Positions 12,350 through 24,467 of a stretch of 34,976 nucleotides of DNA are shown piece after piece. The notes beneath the pieces were generated by a model. The model was not told the origin of the DNA, made no database searches, and worked only from the letters and a program-made list of their open reading frames with translations. The stretch is from positions 1-34,976 of the forward strand of contig NEEC01000178.1 in NCBI GenBank assembly GCA_002189035.1, read 5' to 3'. The translations under genes and the position numbers were made by a program. Source of the stretch: Utricularia gibba. Its lineage: Eukaryota; Streptophyta; Magnoliopsida; Lamiales; Lentibulariaceae. Position 1 is the stretch's first letter, and each line of letters starts with the position of its first letter.

Positions 12350-12380
12350 AAAACGAGCTACCGTAGAAAGCTCGTTTTTT
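12350..12380 (+). terminator. Terminator-like hairpin with T6 tail, one per unit (unit 7 shown)
   Basis: The arms AAAACGAGCT (12350-12359) and AGCTCGTTTT (12369-12378) are perfectly complementary over 10 bp around a 9-nt loop, and the second arm runs on into six T (12375-12380). Identical copies start at 429, 2513, 4603, 6688, 8167, 10259, 14442, 16534, 18625, 20716, 22807, 24899, 26990, 29082, 31171 and 33254. A 10-bp perfect stem with a short loop is unlikely by chance in 2.1 kb (about 0.02 expected for loops up to 10 nt, assuming equal base frequencies). The form resembles a bacterial intrinsic terminator, or a hairpin plus T-run at the end of a Pol III transcript, but no transcript or promoter is known. 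The base of the stem is four A-T pairs, so it could also be a simple cruciform. Read on the minus strand it is followed by only four T, so any terminator would act on plus-strand transcripts. Confidence 0.4.
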
Positions 12381-13215
12381 CGAGGTACGGAGACACTCCG
12401 CAGGGGGATCCAATAGCTGCAAAGGAGGTCGTCACACGGTGCTTGTAGAGAGTTCCTTGGCAACGACGTCGGTGACCCGATGTTGGTGTTTTTTCGTATG
12501 CATATCTCCATTCGCGGCATGTGGAGCAAGTTCCATCCGCCCTCCATTCTCAAAGGAGGTGTTCTAGACACCGCGCCCTTTTGGAGGGTTTCTCGACTTG
12601 TTCGTCTTTTTTTCTTACTCCCATGGCTAATTGACTGCATTCCAACCCTTGGACTCGCAGAAACCTCATGCGGATGAACGCTCCTTCGAACCACCGGACA
12701 TGTAGGCGCACCTTGCATTCTACAGCTTGAATGGTTCTACACAGCTACACGATTGTGAAAACGACGTTCACAACGCCGCGATCCAGGATCGATGACTTTG
12801 GGCGCAACCCTGGTCGCGTATGCGTACCACCGTTTGTTGCTCCAAGGATCCCTTTGCGTGTGCCCCTCATGTTGGAATGCTGGTACGGCCTTCGAGAACC
12901 GATTTCTGTAGTTTTTTGCAGCCTCTCTGCTACGAACTTTTGGATTCAATTTTGGGATCGCAAATAGTGATAACATTGGAATGCGAATTCGCCTCATACT
13001 TCCCTTTCATCATGTCCCAACTCACGTTCCCTGAGTTCCTGCTGGTGAGCTCGTTCGGATTGTTATGCAATGCCTTTTAGAGAGCATGGTTTCCGCAAAG
13101 CGTGACCTTCTGTTGGCGAGTGTTGGCTTCCTTTGCTGCATGTTAACGGATCGTCGCCTTCGAGCCCACTCTGGGAAAACAAGTTGAGACGAAGAATGGC
13201 CATGACGCGGATGTC

Positions 13216-13887
13216 CTAAGAAAATAGGAGCTTTGTCGCACTTGGGCGGGTGCTCCAGGAAAGATATGCAGGGTTTCGATGGTATTCCAGCCATCTCGTG
13301 AAGCTCGAAATGAAGGGGAGCGAATGATCGATGCTGTTAGAAACATGCATGGAGCCTCCTGCTGTGGAGTGAAGACGCATGATGTTGCGTGTGCTTGCAT
13401 TACCTGCGTGGTTCGAGGTGCATGTAGGAGGCGCGTCATCGGGACCACCATCCACTCCACCTACAAGGAGAACCGAGCATACGTCAGAGGAGGTGGTGGT
13501 TACGTTTTGCATGTAGAGTATGCCACTTCCAACGCCATGCTCATTGATGGTGCTCCAGGTAGACCGAGGTCGGGCTGGTTGCTGCGTCGTTAGGTTGCCT
13601 CGTGATGTGTGTTCTGTTTCAAATCTCCATAATCTGCTGCGTGCTCCCACATCTTTCCATGAAGTGAAGGAGGACACAAACGTATCTCCTCTCGTGAGGA
13701 AATACAAGCGGAACAACCCGAGTGCACCACAATGAAGTGAACCTCGAAGAAGGACATTCCGGTCTGAAGACAAACCGCAAGAAGCACACAAATACACGAT
13801 TTTAAGGTCATAGAGAAGGGAGTGGCAACACTCACATCTATCCACGCCCCTTTTCTGCGACGGATGGGGACTTCTCGTGTTCTGCAT
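13216..13887 (-). other. Unassigned 223-codon open frame on the minus strand, one per unit (unit 7 shown)
   Basis: This is the longest open frame in an undamaged copy. It begins MQNTRSPHPSQ and contains a cluster CECC followed about 20 residues later by CASC, which superficially recalls zinc-binding spacing. I recognise no domain. The same DNA is open over 100 or more codons in other frames on both strands (for example minus 13143-13460 and 13590-13895, plus 13279-13593), which means stops are scarce here rather than that a protein is encoded. The frame is removed by the 613-bp deletion in unit 4 and broken in unit 15; it is altered at its end in units 1, 3 and 9. A spurious frame is the best reading. 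Confidence 0.08.
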
Positions 13888-14010
13888 ACAAACATAAGCT
13901 ACTCAACTTCTTTAAATCCATGTAGCAAAAAGTGAGCTCGGGGACTGTCGATTCCCGTCAGCAGCCTGTCAAGATAGCATTGATATGCTGGCTATCGAGG
14001 GTGGCACTAT

Positions 14011-16102
14011 CCGACGGAGCTTGGAATGAATATCGTCACGTAGATTCACCTGAAGGCTTGCGTGTGAACCCGGCACCTGGTTCATACCCATGGGAAATTA
14101 TACAAGGACAGCTTTTATAGCTTTTTGTGCACAAGCGGTACCCCCCGCTTCATGCTTATTGCAAACTACTGTTCGCCACCCTGTATCCTTGTGAAACTGC
14201 GCAAACACGCTACACCCATCGACGCACATAATGGTGGAGCAACACAAGTCACACGTACTGCTGCTCCAATTCCAAATTTCGTGAGCCTATTTGAACGGTC
14301 TTCCTTGATGCCCAATTCTTTTCCAAACAACTTCTTTTCTCCTCGAATGCGATTGCGGCGCGGTAACTACGCCATTGGACGTGCTCTCCCTTGCCATCAT
14401 TGCGAATCCATGTGCTGAGTTTCAAGAGCCATGCGCTCCTGAAAACGAGCTACCGTAGAAAGCTCGTTTTTTCGAGGTACGGAGACACTCCGCAGGGGGA
14501 TCCAATAGCTGCAAAGGAGGTCGTCACACGGTGCTTGTAGAGAGTTCCTTGGCAACGACGTCGGTGACCCGATGTTGGTGTTTTTTCGTATGCATATCTC
14601 CATTCGCGGCATGTGGAGCAAGTTCCATCCGCCCTCCATTCTCAAAGGAGGTGTTCTAGACACCGCGCCCTTTTGGAGGGTTTCTCGACTTGTTCGTCTT
14701 TTTTTCTTACTCCCATGGCTAATTGACTGCATTCCAACCCTTGGACTCGCAGAAACCTCATGCGGATGAACGCTCCTTCGAACCACCGGACATGTAGGCG
14801 CACCTTGCATTCTACAGCTTGAATGGTTCTACACAGCTACACGATTGTGAAAACGACGTTCACAACGCCGCGATCCAGGATCGATGACTTTGGGCGCAAC
14901 CCTGGTCGCGTATGCGTACCACCGTTTGTTGCTCCAAGGATCCCTTTGCGTGTGCCCCTCATGTTGGAATGCTGGTACGGCCTTCGAGAACCGATTTCTG
15001 TAGTTTTTTGCAGCCTCTCTGCTACGAACTTTTGGATTCAATTTTGGGATCGCAAATAGTGATAACATTGGAATGCGAATTCGCCTCATACTTCCCTTTC
15101 ATCATGTCCCAACTCACGTTCCCTGAGTTCCTGCTGGTGAGCTCGTTCGGATTGTTATGCAATGCCTTTTAGAGAGCATGGTTTCCGCAAAGCGTGACCT
15201 TCTGTTGGCGAGTGTTGGCTTCCTTTGCTGCATGTTAACGGATCGTCGCCTTCGAGCCCACTCTGGGAAAACAAGTTGAGACGAAGAATGGCCATGACGC
15301 GGATGTCCTAAGAAAATAGGAGCTTTGTCGCACTTGGGCGGGTGCTCCAGGAAAGATATGCAGGGTTTCGATGGTATTCCAGCCATCTCGTGAAGCTCGA
15401 AATGAAGGGGAGCGAATGATCGATGCTGTTAGAAACATGCATGGAGCCTCCTGCTGTGGAGTGAAGACGCATGATGTTGCGTGTGCTTGCATTACCTGCG
15501 TGGTTCGAGGTGCATGTAGGAGGCGCGTCATCGGGACCACCATCCACTCCACCTACAAGGAGAACCGAGCATACGTCAGAGGAGGTGGTGGTTACGTTTT
15601 GCATGTAGAGTATGCCACTTCCAACGCCATGCTCATTGATGGTGCTCCAGGTAGACCGAGGTCGGGCTGGTTGCTGCGTCGTTAGGTTGCCTCGTGATGT
15701 GTGTTCTGTTTCAAATCTCCATAATCTGCTGCGTGCTCCCACATCTTTCCATGAAGTGAAGGAGGACACAAACGTATCTCCTCTCGTGAGGAAATACAAG
15801 CGGAACAACCCGAGTGCACCACAATGAAGTGAACCTCGAAGAAGGACATTCCGGTCTGAAGACAAACCGCAAGAAGCACACAAATACACGATTTTAAGGT
15901 CATAGAGAAGGGAGTGGCAACACTCACATCTATCCACGCCCCTTTTCTGCGACGGATGGGGACTTCTCGTGTTCTGCATACAAACATAAGCTACTCAACT
16001 TCTTTAAATCCATGTAGCAAAAAGTGAGCTCGGGGACTGTCGATTCCCGTCAGCAGCCTGTCAAGATAGCATTGATATGCTGGCTATCGAGGGTGGCACT
16101 AT
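14011..16102 (+). repeat. Repeat unit 8 (2,092 bp, full length)
   Basis: By eye this copy is identical to unit 7, with all landmarks displaced by exactly 2,092 bp (for example the hairpin at 14442-14470). It has C6 and G at the main variable site. Confidence 0.98.
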
Positions 16103-18193
16103 CCGACGGAGCTTGGAATGAATATCGTCACGTAGATTCACCTGAAGGCTTGCGTGTGAACCCGGCACCTGGTTCATACCCATGGGAAATTATACAAGGA
16201 CAGCTTTTATAGCTTTTTGTGCACAAGCGGTACCCCCCGCTTCATGCTTATTGCAAACTACTGTTCGCCACCCTGTATCCTTGTGAAACTGCGCAAACAC
16301 GCTACACCCATCGACGCACATAATGGTGGAGCAACACAAGTCACACGTACTGCTGCTCCAATTCCAAATTTCGTGAGCCTATTTGAACGGTCTTCCTTGA
16401 TGCCCAATTCTTTTCCAAACAACTTCTTTTCTCCTCGAATGCGATTGCGGCGCGGTAACTACGCCATTGGACGTGCTCTCCCTTGCCATCATTGCGAATC
16501 CATGTGCTGAGTTTCAAGAGCCATGCGCTCCTGAAAACGAGCTACCGTAGAAAGCTCGTTTTTTCGAGGTACGGAGACACTCCGCAGGGGGATCCAATAG
16601 CTGCAAAGGAGGTCGTCACACGGTGCTTGTAGAGAGTTCCTTGGCAACGACGTCGGTGACCCGATGTTGGTGTTTTTTCGTATGCATATCTCCATTCGCG
16701 GCATGTGGAGCAAGTTCCATCCGCCCTCCATTCTCAAAGGAGGTGTTCTAGACACCGCGCCCTTTTGGAGGGTTTCTCGACTTGTTCGTCTTTTTTTCTT
16801 ACTCCCATGGCTAATTGACTGCATTCCAACCCTTGGACTCGCAGAAACCTCATGCGGATGAACGCTCCTTCGAACCACCGGACATGTAGGCGCACCTTGC
16901 ATTCTACAGCTTGAATGGTTCTACACAGCTACACGATTGTGAAAACGACGTTCACAACGCCGCGATCCAGGATCGATGACTTTGGGCGCAACCCTGGTCG
17001 CGTATGCGTACCACCGTTTGTTGCTCCAAGGATCCCTTTGCGTGTGCCCCTCATGTTGGAATGCTGGTACGGCCTTCGAGAACCGATTTCTGTAGTTTTT
17101 TGCAGCCTCTCTGCTACGAACTTTTGGATTCAATTTTGGGATCGCAAATAGTGATAACATTGGAATGCGAATTCGCCTCATACTTCCCTTTCATCATGTC
17201 CCAACTCACGTTCCCTGAGTTCCTGCTGGTGAGCTCGTTCGGATTGTTATGCAATGCCTTTTAGAGAGCATGGTTTCCGCAAAGCGTGACCTTCTGTTGG
17301 CGAGTGTTGGCTTCCTTTGCTGCATGTTAACGGATCGTCGCCTTCGAGCCCACTCTGGGAAAACAAGTTGAGACGAAGAATGGCCATGACGCGGATGTCC
17401 TAAGAAAATAGGAGCTTTGTCGCACTTGGCGGGTGCTCCAGGAAAGATATGCAGGGTTTCGATGGTATTCCAGCCATCTCGTGAAGCTCGAAATGAAGGG
17501 GAGCGAATGATCGATGCTGTTAGAAACATGCATGGAGCCTCCTGCTGTGGAGTGAAGACGCATGATGTTGCGTGTGCTTGCATTACCTGCGTGGTTCGAG
17601 GTGCATGTAGGAGGCGCGTCATCGGGACCACCATCCACTCCACCTACAAGGAGAACCGAGCATACGTCAGAGGAGGTGGTGGTTACGTTTTGCATGTAGA
17701 GTATGCCACTTCCAACGCCATGCTCATTGATGGTGCTCCAGGTAGACCGAGGTCGGGCTGGTTGCTGCGTCGTTAGGTTGCCTCGTGATGTGTGTTCTGT
17801 TTCAAATCTCCATAATCTGCTGCGTGCTCCCACATCTTTCCATGAAGTGAAGGAGGACACAAACGTATCTCCTCTCGTGAGGAAATACAAGCGGAACAAC
17901 CCGAGTGCACCACAATGAAGTGAACCTCGAAGAAGGACATTCCGGTCTGAAGACAAACCGCAAGAAGCACACAAATACACGATTTTAAGGTCATAGAGAA
18001 GGGAGTGGCAACACTCACATCTATCCACGCCCCTTTTCTGCGACGGATGGGGACTTCTCGTGTTCTGCATACAAACATAAGCTACTCAACTTCTTTAAAT
18101 CCATGTAGCAAAAAGTGAGCTCGGGGACTGTCGATTCCCGTCAGCAGCCTGTCAAGATAGCATTGATATGCTGGCTATCGAGGGTGGCACTAT
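16103..18193 (+). repeat. Repeat unit 9 (2,091 bp)
   Basis: This copy matches unit 7 except for one G lost from a GGG run near 17428 (CACTTGGCGGG). The single-base loss joins two open frames on each strand, giving a 145- and a 247-codon minus frame here and a 119-codon plus frame. That shows how little weight the open frames carry. Confidence 0.98.
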
Positions 18194-20285
18194 CCGACGG
18201 AGCTTGGAATGAATATCGTCACGTAGATTCACCTGAAGGCTTGCGTGTGAACCCGGCACCTGGTTCATACCCATGGGAAATTATACAAGGACAGCTTTTA
18301 TAGCTTTTTGTGCACAAGCGGTACCCCCCGCTTCATGCTTATTGCAAACTACTGTTCGCCACCCTGTATCCTTGTGAAACTGCGCAAACACGCTACACCC
18401 ATCGACGCACATAATGGTGGAGCAACACAAGTCACACGTACTGCTGCTCCAATTCCAAATTTCGTGAGCCTATTTGAACGGTCTTCCTTGATGCCCAATT
18501 CTTTTCCAAACAACTTCTTTTCTCCTCGAATGCGATTGCGGCGCGGTAACTACGCCATTGGACGTGCTCTCCCTTGCCATCATTGCGAATCCATGTGCTG
18601 AGTTTCAAGAGCCATGCGCTCCTGAAAACGAGCTACCGTAGAAAGCTCGTTTTTTCGAGGTACGGAGACACTCCGCAGGGGGATCCAATAGCTGCAAAGG
18701 AGGTCGTCACACGGTGCTTGTAGAGAGTTCCTTGGCAACGACGTCGGTGACCCGATGTTGGTGTTTTTTCGTATGCATATCTCCATTCGCGGCATGTGGA
18801 GCAAGTTCCATCCGCCCTCCATTCTCAAAGGAGGTGTTCTAGACACCGCGCCCTTTTGGAGGGTTTCTCGACTTGTTCGTCTTTTTTTCTTACTCCCATG
18901 GCTAATTGACTGCATTCCAACCCTTGGACTCGCAGAAACCTCATGCGGATGAACGCTCCTTCGAACCACCGGACATGTAGGCGCACCTTGCATTCTACAG
19001 CTTGAATGGTTCTACACAGCTACACGATTGTGAAAACGACGTTCACAACGCCGCGATCCAGGATCGATGACTTTGGGCGCAACCCTGGTCGCGTATGCGT
19101 ACCACCGTTTGTTGCTCCAAGGATCCCTTTGCGTGTGCCCCTCATGTTGGAATGCTGGTACGGCCTTCGAGAACCGATTTCTGTAGTTTTTTGCAGCCTC
19201 TCTGCTACGAACTTTTGGATTCAATTTTGGGATCGCAAATAGTGATAACATTGGAATGCGAATTCGCCTCATACTTCCCTTTCATCATGTCCCAACTCAC
19301 GTTCCCTGAGTTCCTGCTGGTGAGCTCGTTCGGATTGTTATGCAATGCCTTTTAGAGAGCATGGTTTCCGCAAAGCGTGACCTTCTGTTGGCGAGTGTTG
19401 GCTTCCTTTGCTGCATGTTAACGGATCGTCGCCTTCGAGCCCACTCTGGGAAAACAAGTTGAGACGAAGAATGGCCATGACGCGGATGTCCTAAGAAAAT
19501 AGGAGCTTTGTCGCACTTGGGCGGGTGCTCCAGGAAAGATATGCAGGGTTTCGATGGTATTCCAGCCATCTCGTGAAGCTCGAAATGAAGGGGAGCGAAT
19601 GATCGATGCTGTTAGAAACATGCATGGAGCCTCCTGCTGTGGAGTGAAGACGCATGATGTTGCGTGTGCTTGCATTACCTGCGTGGTTCGAGGTGCATGT
19701 AGGAGGCGCGTCATCGGGACCACCATCCACTCCACCTACAAGGAGAACCGAGCATACGTCAGAGGAGGTGGTGGTTACGTTTTGCATGTAGAGTATGCCA
19801 CTTCCAACGCCATGCTCATTGATGGTGCTCCAGGTAGACCGAGGTCGGGCTGGTTGCTGCGTCGTTAGGTTGCCTCGTGATGTGTGTTCTGTTTCAAATC
19901 TCCATAATCTGCTGCGTGCTCCCACATCTTTCCATGAAGTGAAGGAGGACACAAACGTATCTCCTCTCGTGAGGAAATACAAGCGGAACAACCCGAGTGC
20001 ACCACAATGAAGTGAACCTCGAAGAAGGACATTCCGGTCTGAAGACAAACCGCAAGAAGCACACAAATACACGATTTTAAGGTCATAGAGAAGGGAGTGG
20101 CAACACTCACATCTATCCACGCCCCTTTTCTGCGACGGATGGGGACTTCTCGTGTTCTGCATACAAACATAAGCTACTCAACTTCTTTAAATCCATGTAG
20201 CAAAAAGTGAGCTCGGGGACTGTCGATTCCCGTCAGCAGCCTGTCAAGATAGCATTGATATGCTGGCTATCGAGGGTGGCACTAT
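18194..20285 (+). repeat. Repeat unit 10 (2,092 bp, full length)
   Basis: This copy is indistinguishable from unit 7 by eye, with C6, G at the main variable site and the hairpin at 18625-18653. Confidence 0.98.
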
Positions 20286-22376
20286 CCGACGGAGCTTGGA
20301 ATGAATATCGTCACGTAGATTCACCTGAAGGCTTGCGTGTGAACCCGGCACCTGGTTCATACCCATGGGAAATTATACAAGGACAGCTTTTATAGCTTTT
20401 TGTGCACAAGCGGTACCCCCGCTTCATGCTTATTGCAAACTACTGTTCGCCACCCTGTATCCTTGTGAAACTGCGCAAACACGCTACACCCATCGACGCA
20501 CATAATGGTGGAGCAACACAAGTCACACGTACTGCTGCTCCAATTCCAAATTTCGTGAGCCTATTTGAACGGTCTTCCTTGATGCCCAATTCTTTTCCAA
20601 ACAACTTCTTTTCTCCTCGAATGCGATTGCGGCGCGGTAACTACGCCATTGGACGTGCTCTCCCTTGCCATCATTGCGAATCCATGTGCTGAGTTTCAAG
20701 AGCCATGCGCTCCTGAAAACGAGCTACCGTAGAAAGCTCGTTTTTTCGAGGTACGGAGACACTCCGCAGGGGGATCCAATAGCTGCAAAGGAGGTCGTCA
20801 CACGGTGCTTGTAGAGAGTTCCTTGGCAACGACGTCGGTGACCCGATGTTGGTGTTTTTTCGTATGCATATCTCCATTCGCGGCATGTGGAGCAAGTTCC
20901 ATCCGCCCTCCATTCTCAAAGGAGGTGTTCTAGACACCGCGCCCTTTTGGAGGGTTTCTCGACTTGTTCGTCTTTTTTTCTTACTCCCATGGCTAATTGA
21001 CTGCATTCCAACCCTTGGACTCGCAGAAACCTCATGCGGATGAACGCTCCTTCGAACCACCGGACATGTAGGCGCACCTTGCATTCTACAGCTTGAATGG
21101 TTCTACACAGCTACACGATTGTGAAAACGACGTTCACAACGCCGCGATCCAGGATCGATGACTTTGGGCGCAACCCTGGTCGCGTATGCGTACCACCGTT
21201 TGTTGCTCCAAGGATCCCTTTGCGTGTGCCCCTCATGTTGGAATGCTGGTACGGCCTTCGAGAACCGATTTCTGTAGTTTTTTGCAGCCTCTCTGCTACG
21301 AACTTTTGGATTCAATTTTGGGATCGCAAATAGTGATAACATTGGAATGCGAATTCGCCTCATACTTCCCTTTCATCATGTCCCAACTCACGTTCCCTGA
21401 GTTCCTGCTGGTGAGCTCGTTCGGATTGTTATGCAATGCCTTTTAGAGAGCATGGTTTCCGCAAAGCGTGACCTTCTGTTGGCGAGTGTTGGCTTCCTTT
21501 GCTGCATGTTAACGGATCGTCGCCTTCGAGCCCACTCTGGGAAAACAAGTTGAGACGAAGAATGGCCATGACGCGGATGTCCTAAGAAAATAGGAGCTTT
21601 GTCGCACTTGGGCGGGTGCTCCAGGAAAGATATGCAGGGTTTCGATGGTATTCCAGCCATCTCGTGAAGCTCGAAATGAAGGGGAGCGAATGATCGATGC
21701 TGTTAGAAACATGCATGGAGCCTCCTGCTGTGGAGTGAAGACGCATGATGTTGCGTGTGCTTGCATTACCTGCGTGGTTCGAGGTGCATGTAGGAGGCGC
21801 GTCATCGGGACCACCATCCACTCCACCTACAAGGAGAACCGAGCATACGTCAGAGGAGGTGGTGGTTACGTTTTGCATGTAGAGTATGCCACTTCCAACG
21901 CCATGCTCATTGATGGTGCTCCAGGTAGACCGAGGTCGGGCTGGTTGCTGCGTCGTTAGGTTGCCTCGTGATGTGTGTTCTGTTTCAAATCTCCATAATC
22001 TGCTGCGTGCTCCCACATCTTTCCATGAAGTGAAGGAGGACACAAACGTATCTCCTCTCGTGAGGAAATACAAGCGGAACAACCCGAGTGCACCACAATG
22101 AAGTGAACCTCGAAGAAGGACATTCCGGTCTGAAGACAAACCGCAAGAAGCACACAAATACACGATTTTAAGGTCATAGAGAAGGGAGTGGCAACACTCA
22201 CATCTATCCACGCCCCTTTTCTGCGACGGATGGGGACTTCTCGTGTTCTGCATACAAACATAAGCTACTCAACTTCTTTAAATCCATGTAGCAAAAAGTG
22301 AGCTCGGGGACTGTCGATTCCCGTCAGCAGCCTGTCAAGATAGCATTGATATGCTGGCTATCGAGGGTGGCACTAT
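20286..22376 (+). repeat. Repeat unit 11 (2,091 bp, C5 allele)
   Basis: This copy is identical to unit 7 by eye except for C5 instead of C6 at 20416-20420. Confidence 0.98.
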
Positions 22377-24467
22377 CCGACGGAGCTTGGAATGAATATC
22401 GTCACGTAGATTCACCTGAAGGCTTGCGTGTGAACCCGGCACCTGGTTCATACCCATGGGAAATTATACAAGGACAGCTTTTATAGCTTTTTGTGCACAA
22501 GCGGTACCCCCGCTTCATGCTTATTGCAAACTACTGTTCGCCACCCTGTATCCTTGTGAAACTGCGCAAACACGCTACACCCATCGACGCACATAATGGT
22601 GGAGCAACACAAGTCACACGTACTGCTGCTCCAATTCCAAATTTCGTGAGCCTATTTGAACGGTCTTCCTTGATGCCCAATTCTTTTCCAAACAACTTCT
22701 TTTCTCCTCGAATGCGATTGCGGCGCGGTAACTACGCCATTGGACGTGCTCTCCCTTGCCATCATTGCGAATCCATGTGCTGAGTTTCAAGAGCCATGCG
22801 CTCCTGAAAACGAGCTACCGTAGAAAGCTCGTTTTTTCGAGGTACGGAGACACTCCGCAGGGGGATCCAATAGCTGCAAAGGAGGTCGTCACACGGTGCT
22901 TGTAGAGAGTTCCTTGGCAACGACGTCGGTGACCCGATGTTGGTGTTTTTTCGTATGCATATCTCCATTCGCGGCATGTGGAGCAAGTTCCATCCGCCCT
23001 CCATTCTCAAAGGAGGTGTTCTAGACACCGCGCCCTTTTGGAGGGTTTCTCGACTTGTTCGTCTTTTTTTCTTACTCCCATGGCTAATTGACTGCATTCC
23101 AACCCTTGGACTCGCAGAAACCTCATGCGGATGAACGCTCCTTCGAACCACCGGACATGTAGGCGCACCTTGCATTCTACAGCTTGAATGGTTCTACACA
23201 GCTACACGATTGTGAAAACGACGTTCACAACGCCGCGATCCAGGATCGATGACTTTGGGCGCAACCCTGGTCGCGTATGCGTACCACCGTTTGTTGCTCC
23301 AAGGATCCCTTTGCGTGTGCCCCTCATGTTGGAATGCTGGTACGGCCTTCGAGAACCGATTTCTGTAGTTTTTTGCAGCCTCTCTGCTACGAACTTTTGG
23401 ATTCAATTTTGGGATCGCAAATAGTGATAACATTGGAATGCGAATTCGCCTCATACTTCCCTTTCATCATGTCCCAACTCACGTTCCCTGAGTTCCTGCT
23501 GGTGAGCTCGTTCGGATTGTTATGCAATGCCTTTTAGAGAGCATGGTTTCCGCAAAGCGTGACCTTCTGTTGGCGAGTGTTGGCTTCCTTTGCTGCATGT
23601 TAACGGATCGTCGCCTTCGAGCCCACTCTGGGAAAACAAGTTGAGACGAAGAATGGCCATGACGCGGATGTCCTAAGAAAATAGGAGCTTTGTCGCACTT
23701 GGGCGGGTGCTCCAGGAAAGATATGCAGGGTTTCGATGGTATTCCAGCCATCTCGTGAAGCTCGAAATGAAGGGGAGCGAATGATCGATGCTGTTAGAAA
23801 CATGCATGGAGCCTCCTGCTGTGGAGTGAAGACGCATGATGTTGCGTGTGCTTGCATTACCTGCGTGGTTCGAGGTGCATGTAGGAGGCGCGTCATCGGG
23901 ACCACCATCCACTCCACCTACAAGGAGAACCGAGCATACGTCAGAGGAGGTGGTGGTTACGTTTTGCATGTAGAGTATGCCACTTCCAACGCCATGCTCA
24001 TTGATGGTGCTCCAGGTAGACCGAGGTCGGGCTGGTTGCTGCGTCGTTAGGTTGCCTCGTGATGTGTGTTCTGTTTCAAATCTCCATAATCTGCTGCGTG
24101 CTCCCACATCTTTCCATGAAGTGAAGGAGGACACAAACGTATCTCCTCTCGTGAGGAAATACAAGCGGAACAACCCGAGTGCACCACAATGAAGTGAACC
24201 TCGAAGAAGGACATTCCGGTCTGAAGACAAACCGCAAGAAGCACACAAATACACGATTTTAAGGTCATAGAGAAGGGAGTGGCAACACTCACATCTATCC
24301 ACGCCCCTTTTCTGCGACGGATGGGGACTTCTCGTGTTCTGCATACAAACATAAGCTACTCAACTTCTTTAAATCCATGTAGCAAAAAGTGAGCTCGGGG
24401 ACTGTCGATTCCCGTCAGCAGCCTGTCAAGATAGCATTGATATGCTGGCTATCGAGGGTGGCACTAT
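22377..24467 (+). repeat. Repeat unit 12 (2,091 bp, C5 allele)
   Basis: This copy is identical to unit 11 by eye, with C5 at 22507-22511. Confidence 0.98.

Larger units (their letters stand above)
11919..14010 (+). repeat. Repeat unit 7 (2,092 bp, reference copy)
   Basis: I use this copy as the reference because it shows the common base at every variable site and has no indel. Landmarks are: a 10-bp palindrome TTGTGCACAA at 12033-12042; the C6 run at 12049-12054; a hairpin with T6 tail at 12350-12380; a T7 pyrimidine tract near 12606; the interrupted palindrome CGATCC-A-GGATCG at 12779-12791; palindrome GCGAATTCGC at 12983-12992; a hairpin at 13019-13037; and the 613-bp segment 13150-13762 that is missing from unit 4. 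ATGAAGTGAA occurs twice, at 13659 and 13732. No gene is recognised. Confidence 0.98.

Noticed and set aside
12420-12560. CAAAGGAGGT twice (12420-12429 and 12551-12560), resembling a bacterial Shine-Dalgarno or, on the minus strand, the 3' end of 16S rRNA (CACCTCCTTT)
   Set aside because: A pair of shared 10-mers is expected by chance in 2.1 kb. The first copy precedes only a short GTG frame of about 43 codons, and no other 16S motif lies beside the minus-strand match.
12033-12992. Short perfect palindromes (TTGTGCACAA, GCGAATTCGC, an 8-bp CGACGTCG, CGATCC-A-GGATCG) as protein-binding or origin sites
   Set aside because: About two 10-bp palindromes are expected by chance in a 2.1-kb unit, and two are seen. 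Their presence in every copy only reflects unit identity.
13010-13037. Minus-strand ACGTGAGTTGGG and plus-strand GCGCGGTAACTACG, recalling conserved large- and small-subunit rRNA motifs, as possible fragmented rRNA
   Set aside because: The matches are short and imperfect, and the neighbouring sequence does not continue the rRNA motifs.
13415-13435. GGTTCGAGGTGC as a tRNA T-arm or Pol III B box
   Set aside because: The 5-bp T-stem does not pair, and I found no matching acceptor, D-arm or anticodon arm upstream. It also fails the terminal C of the B-box consensus.
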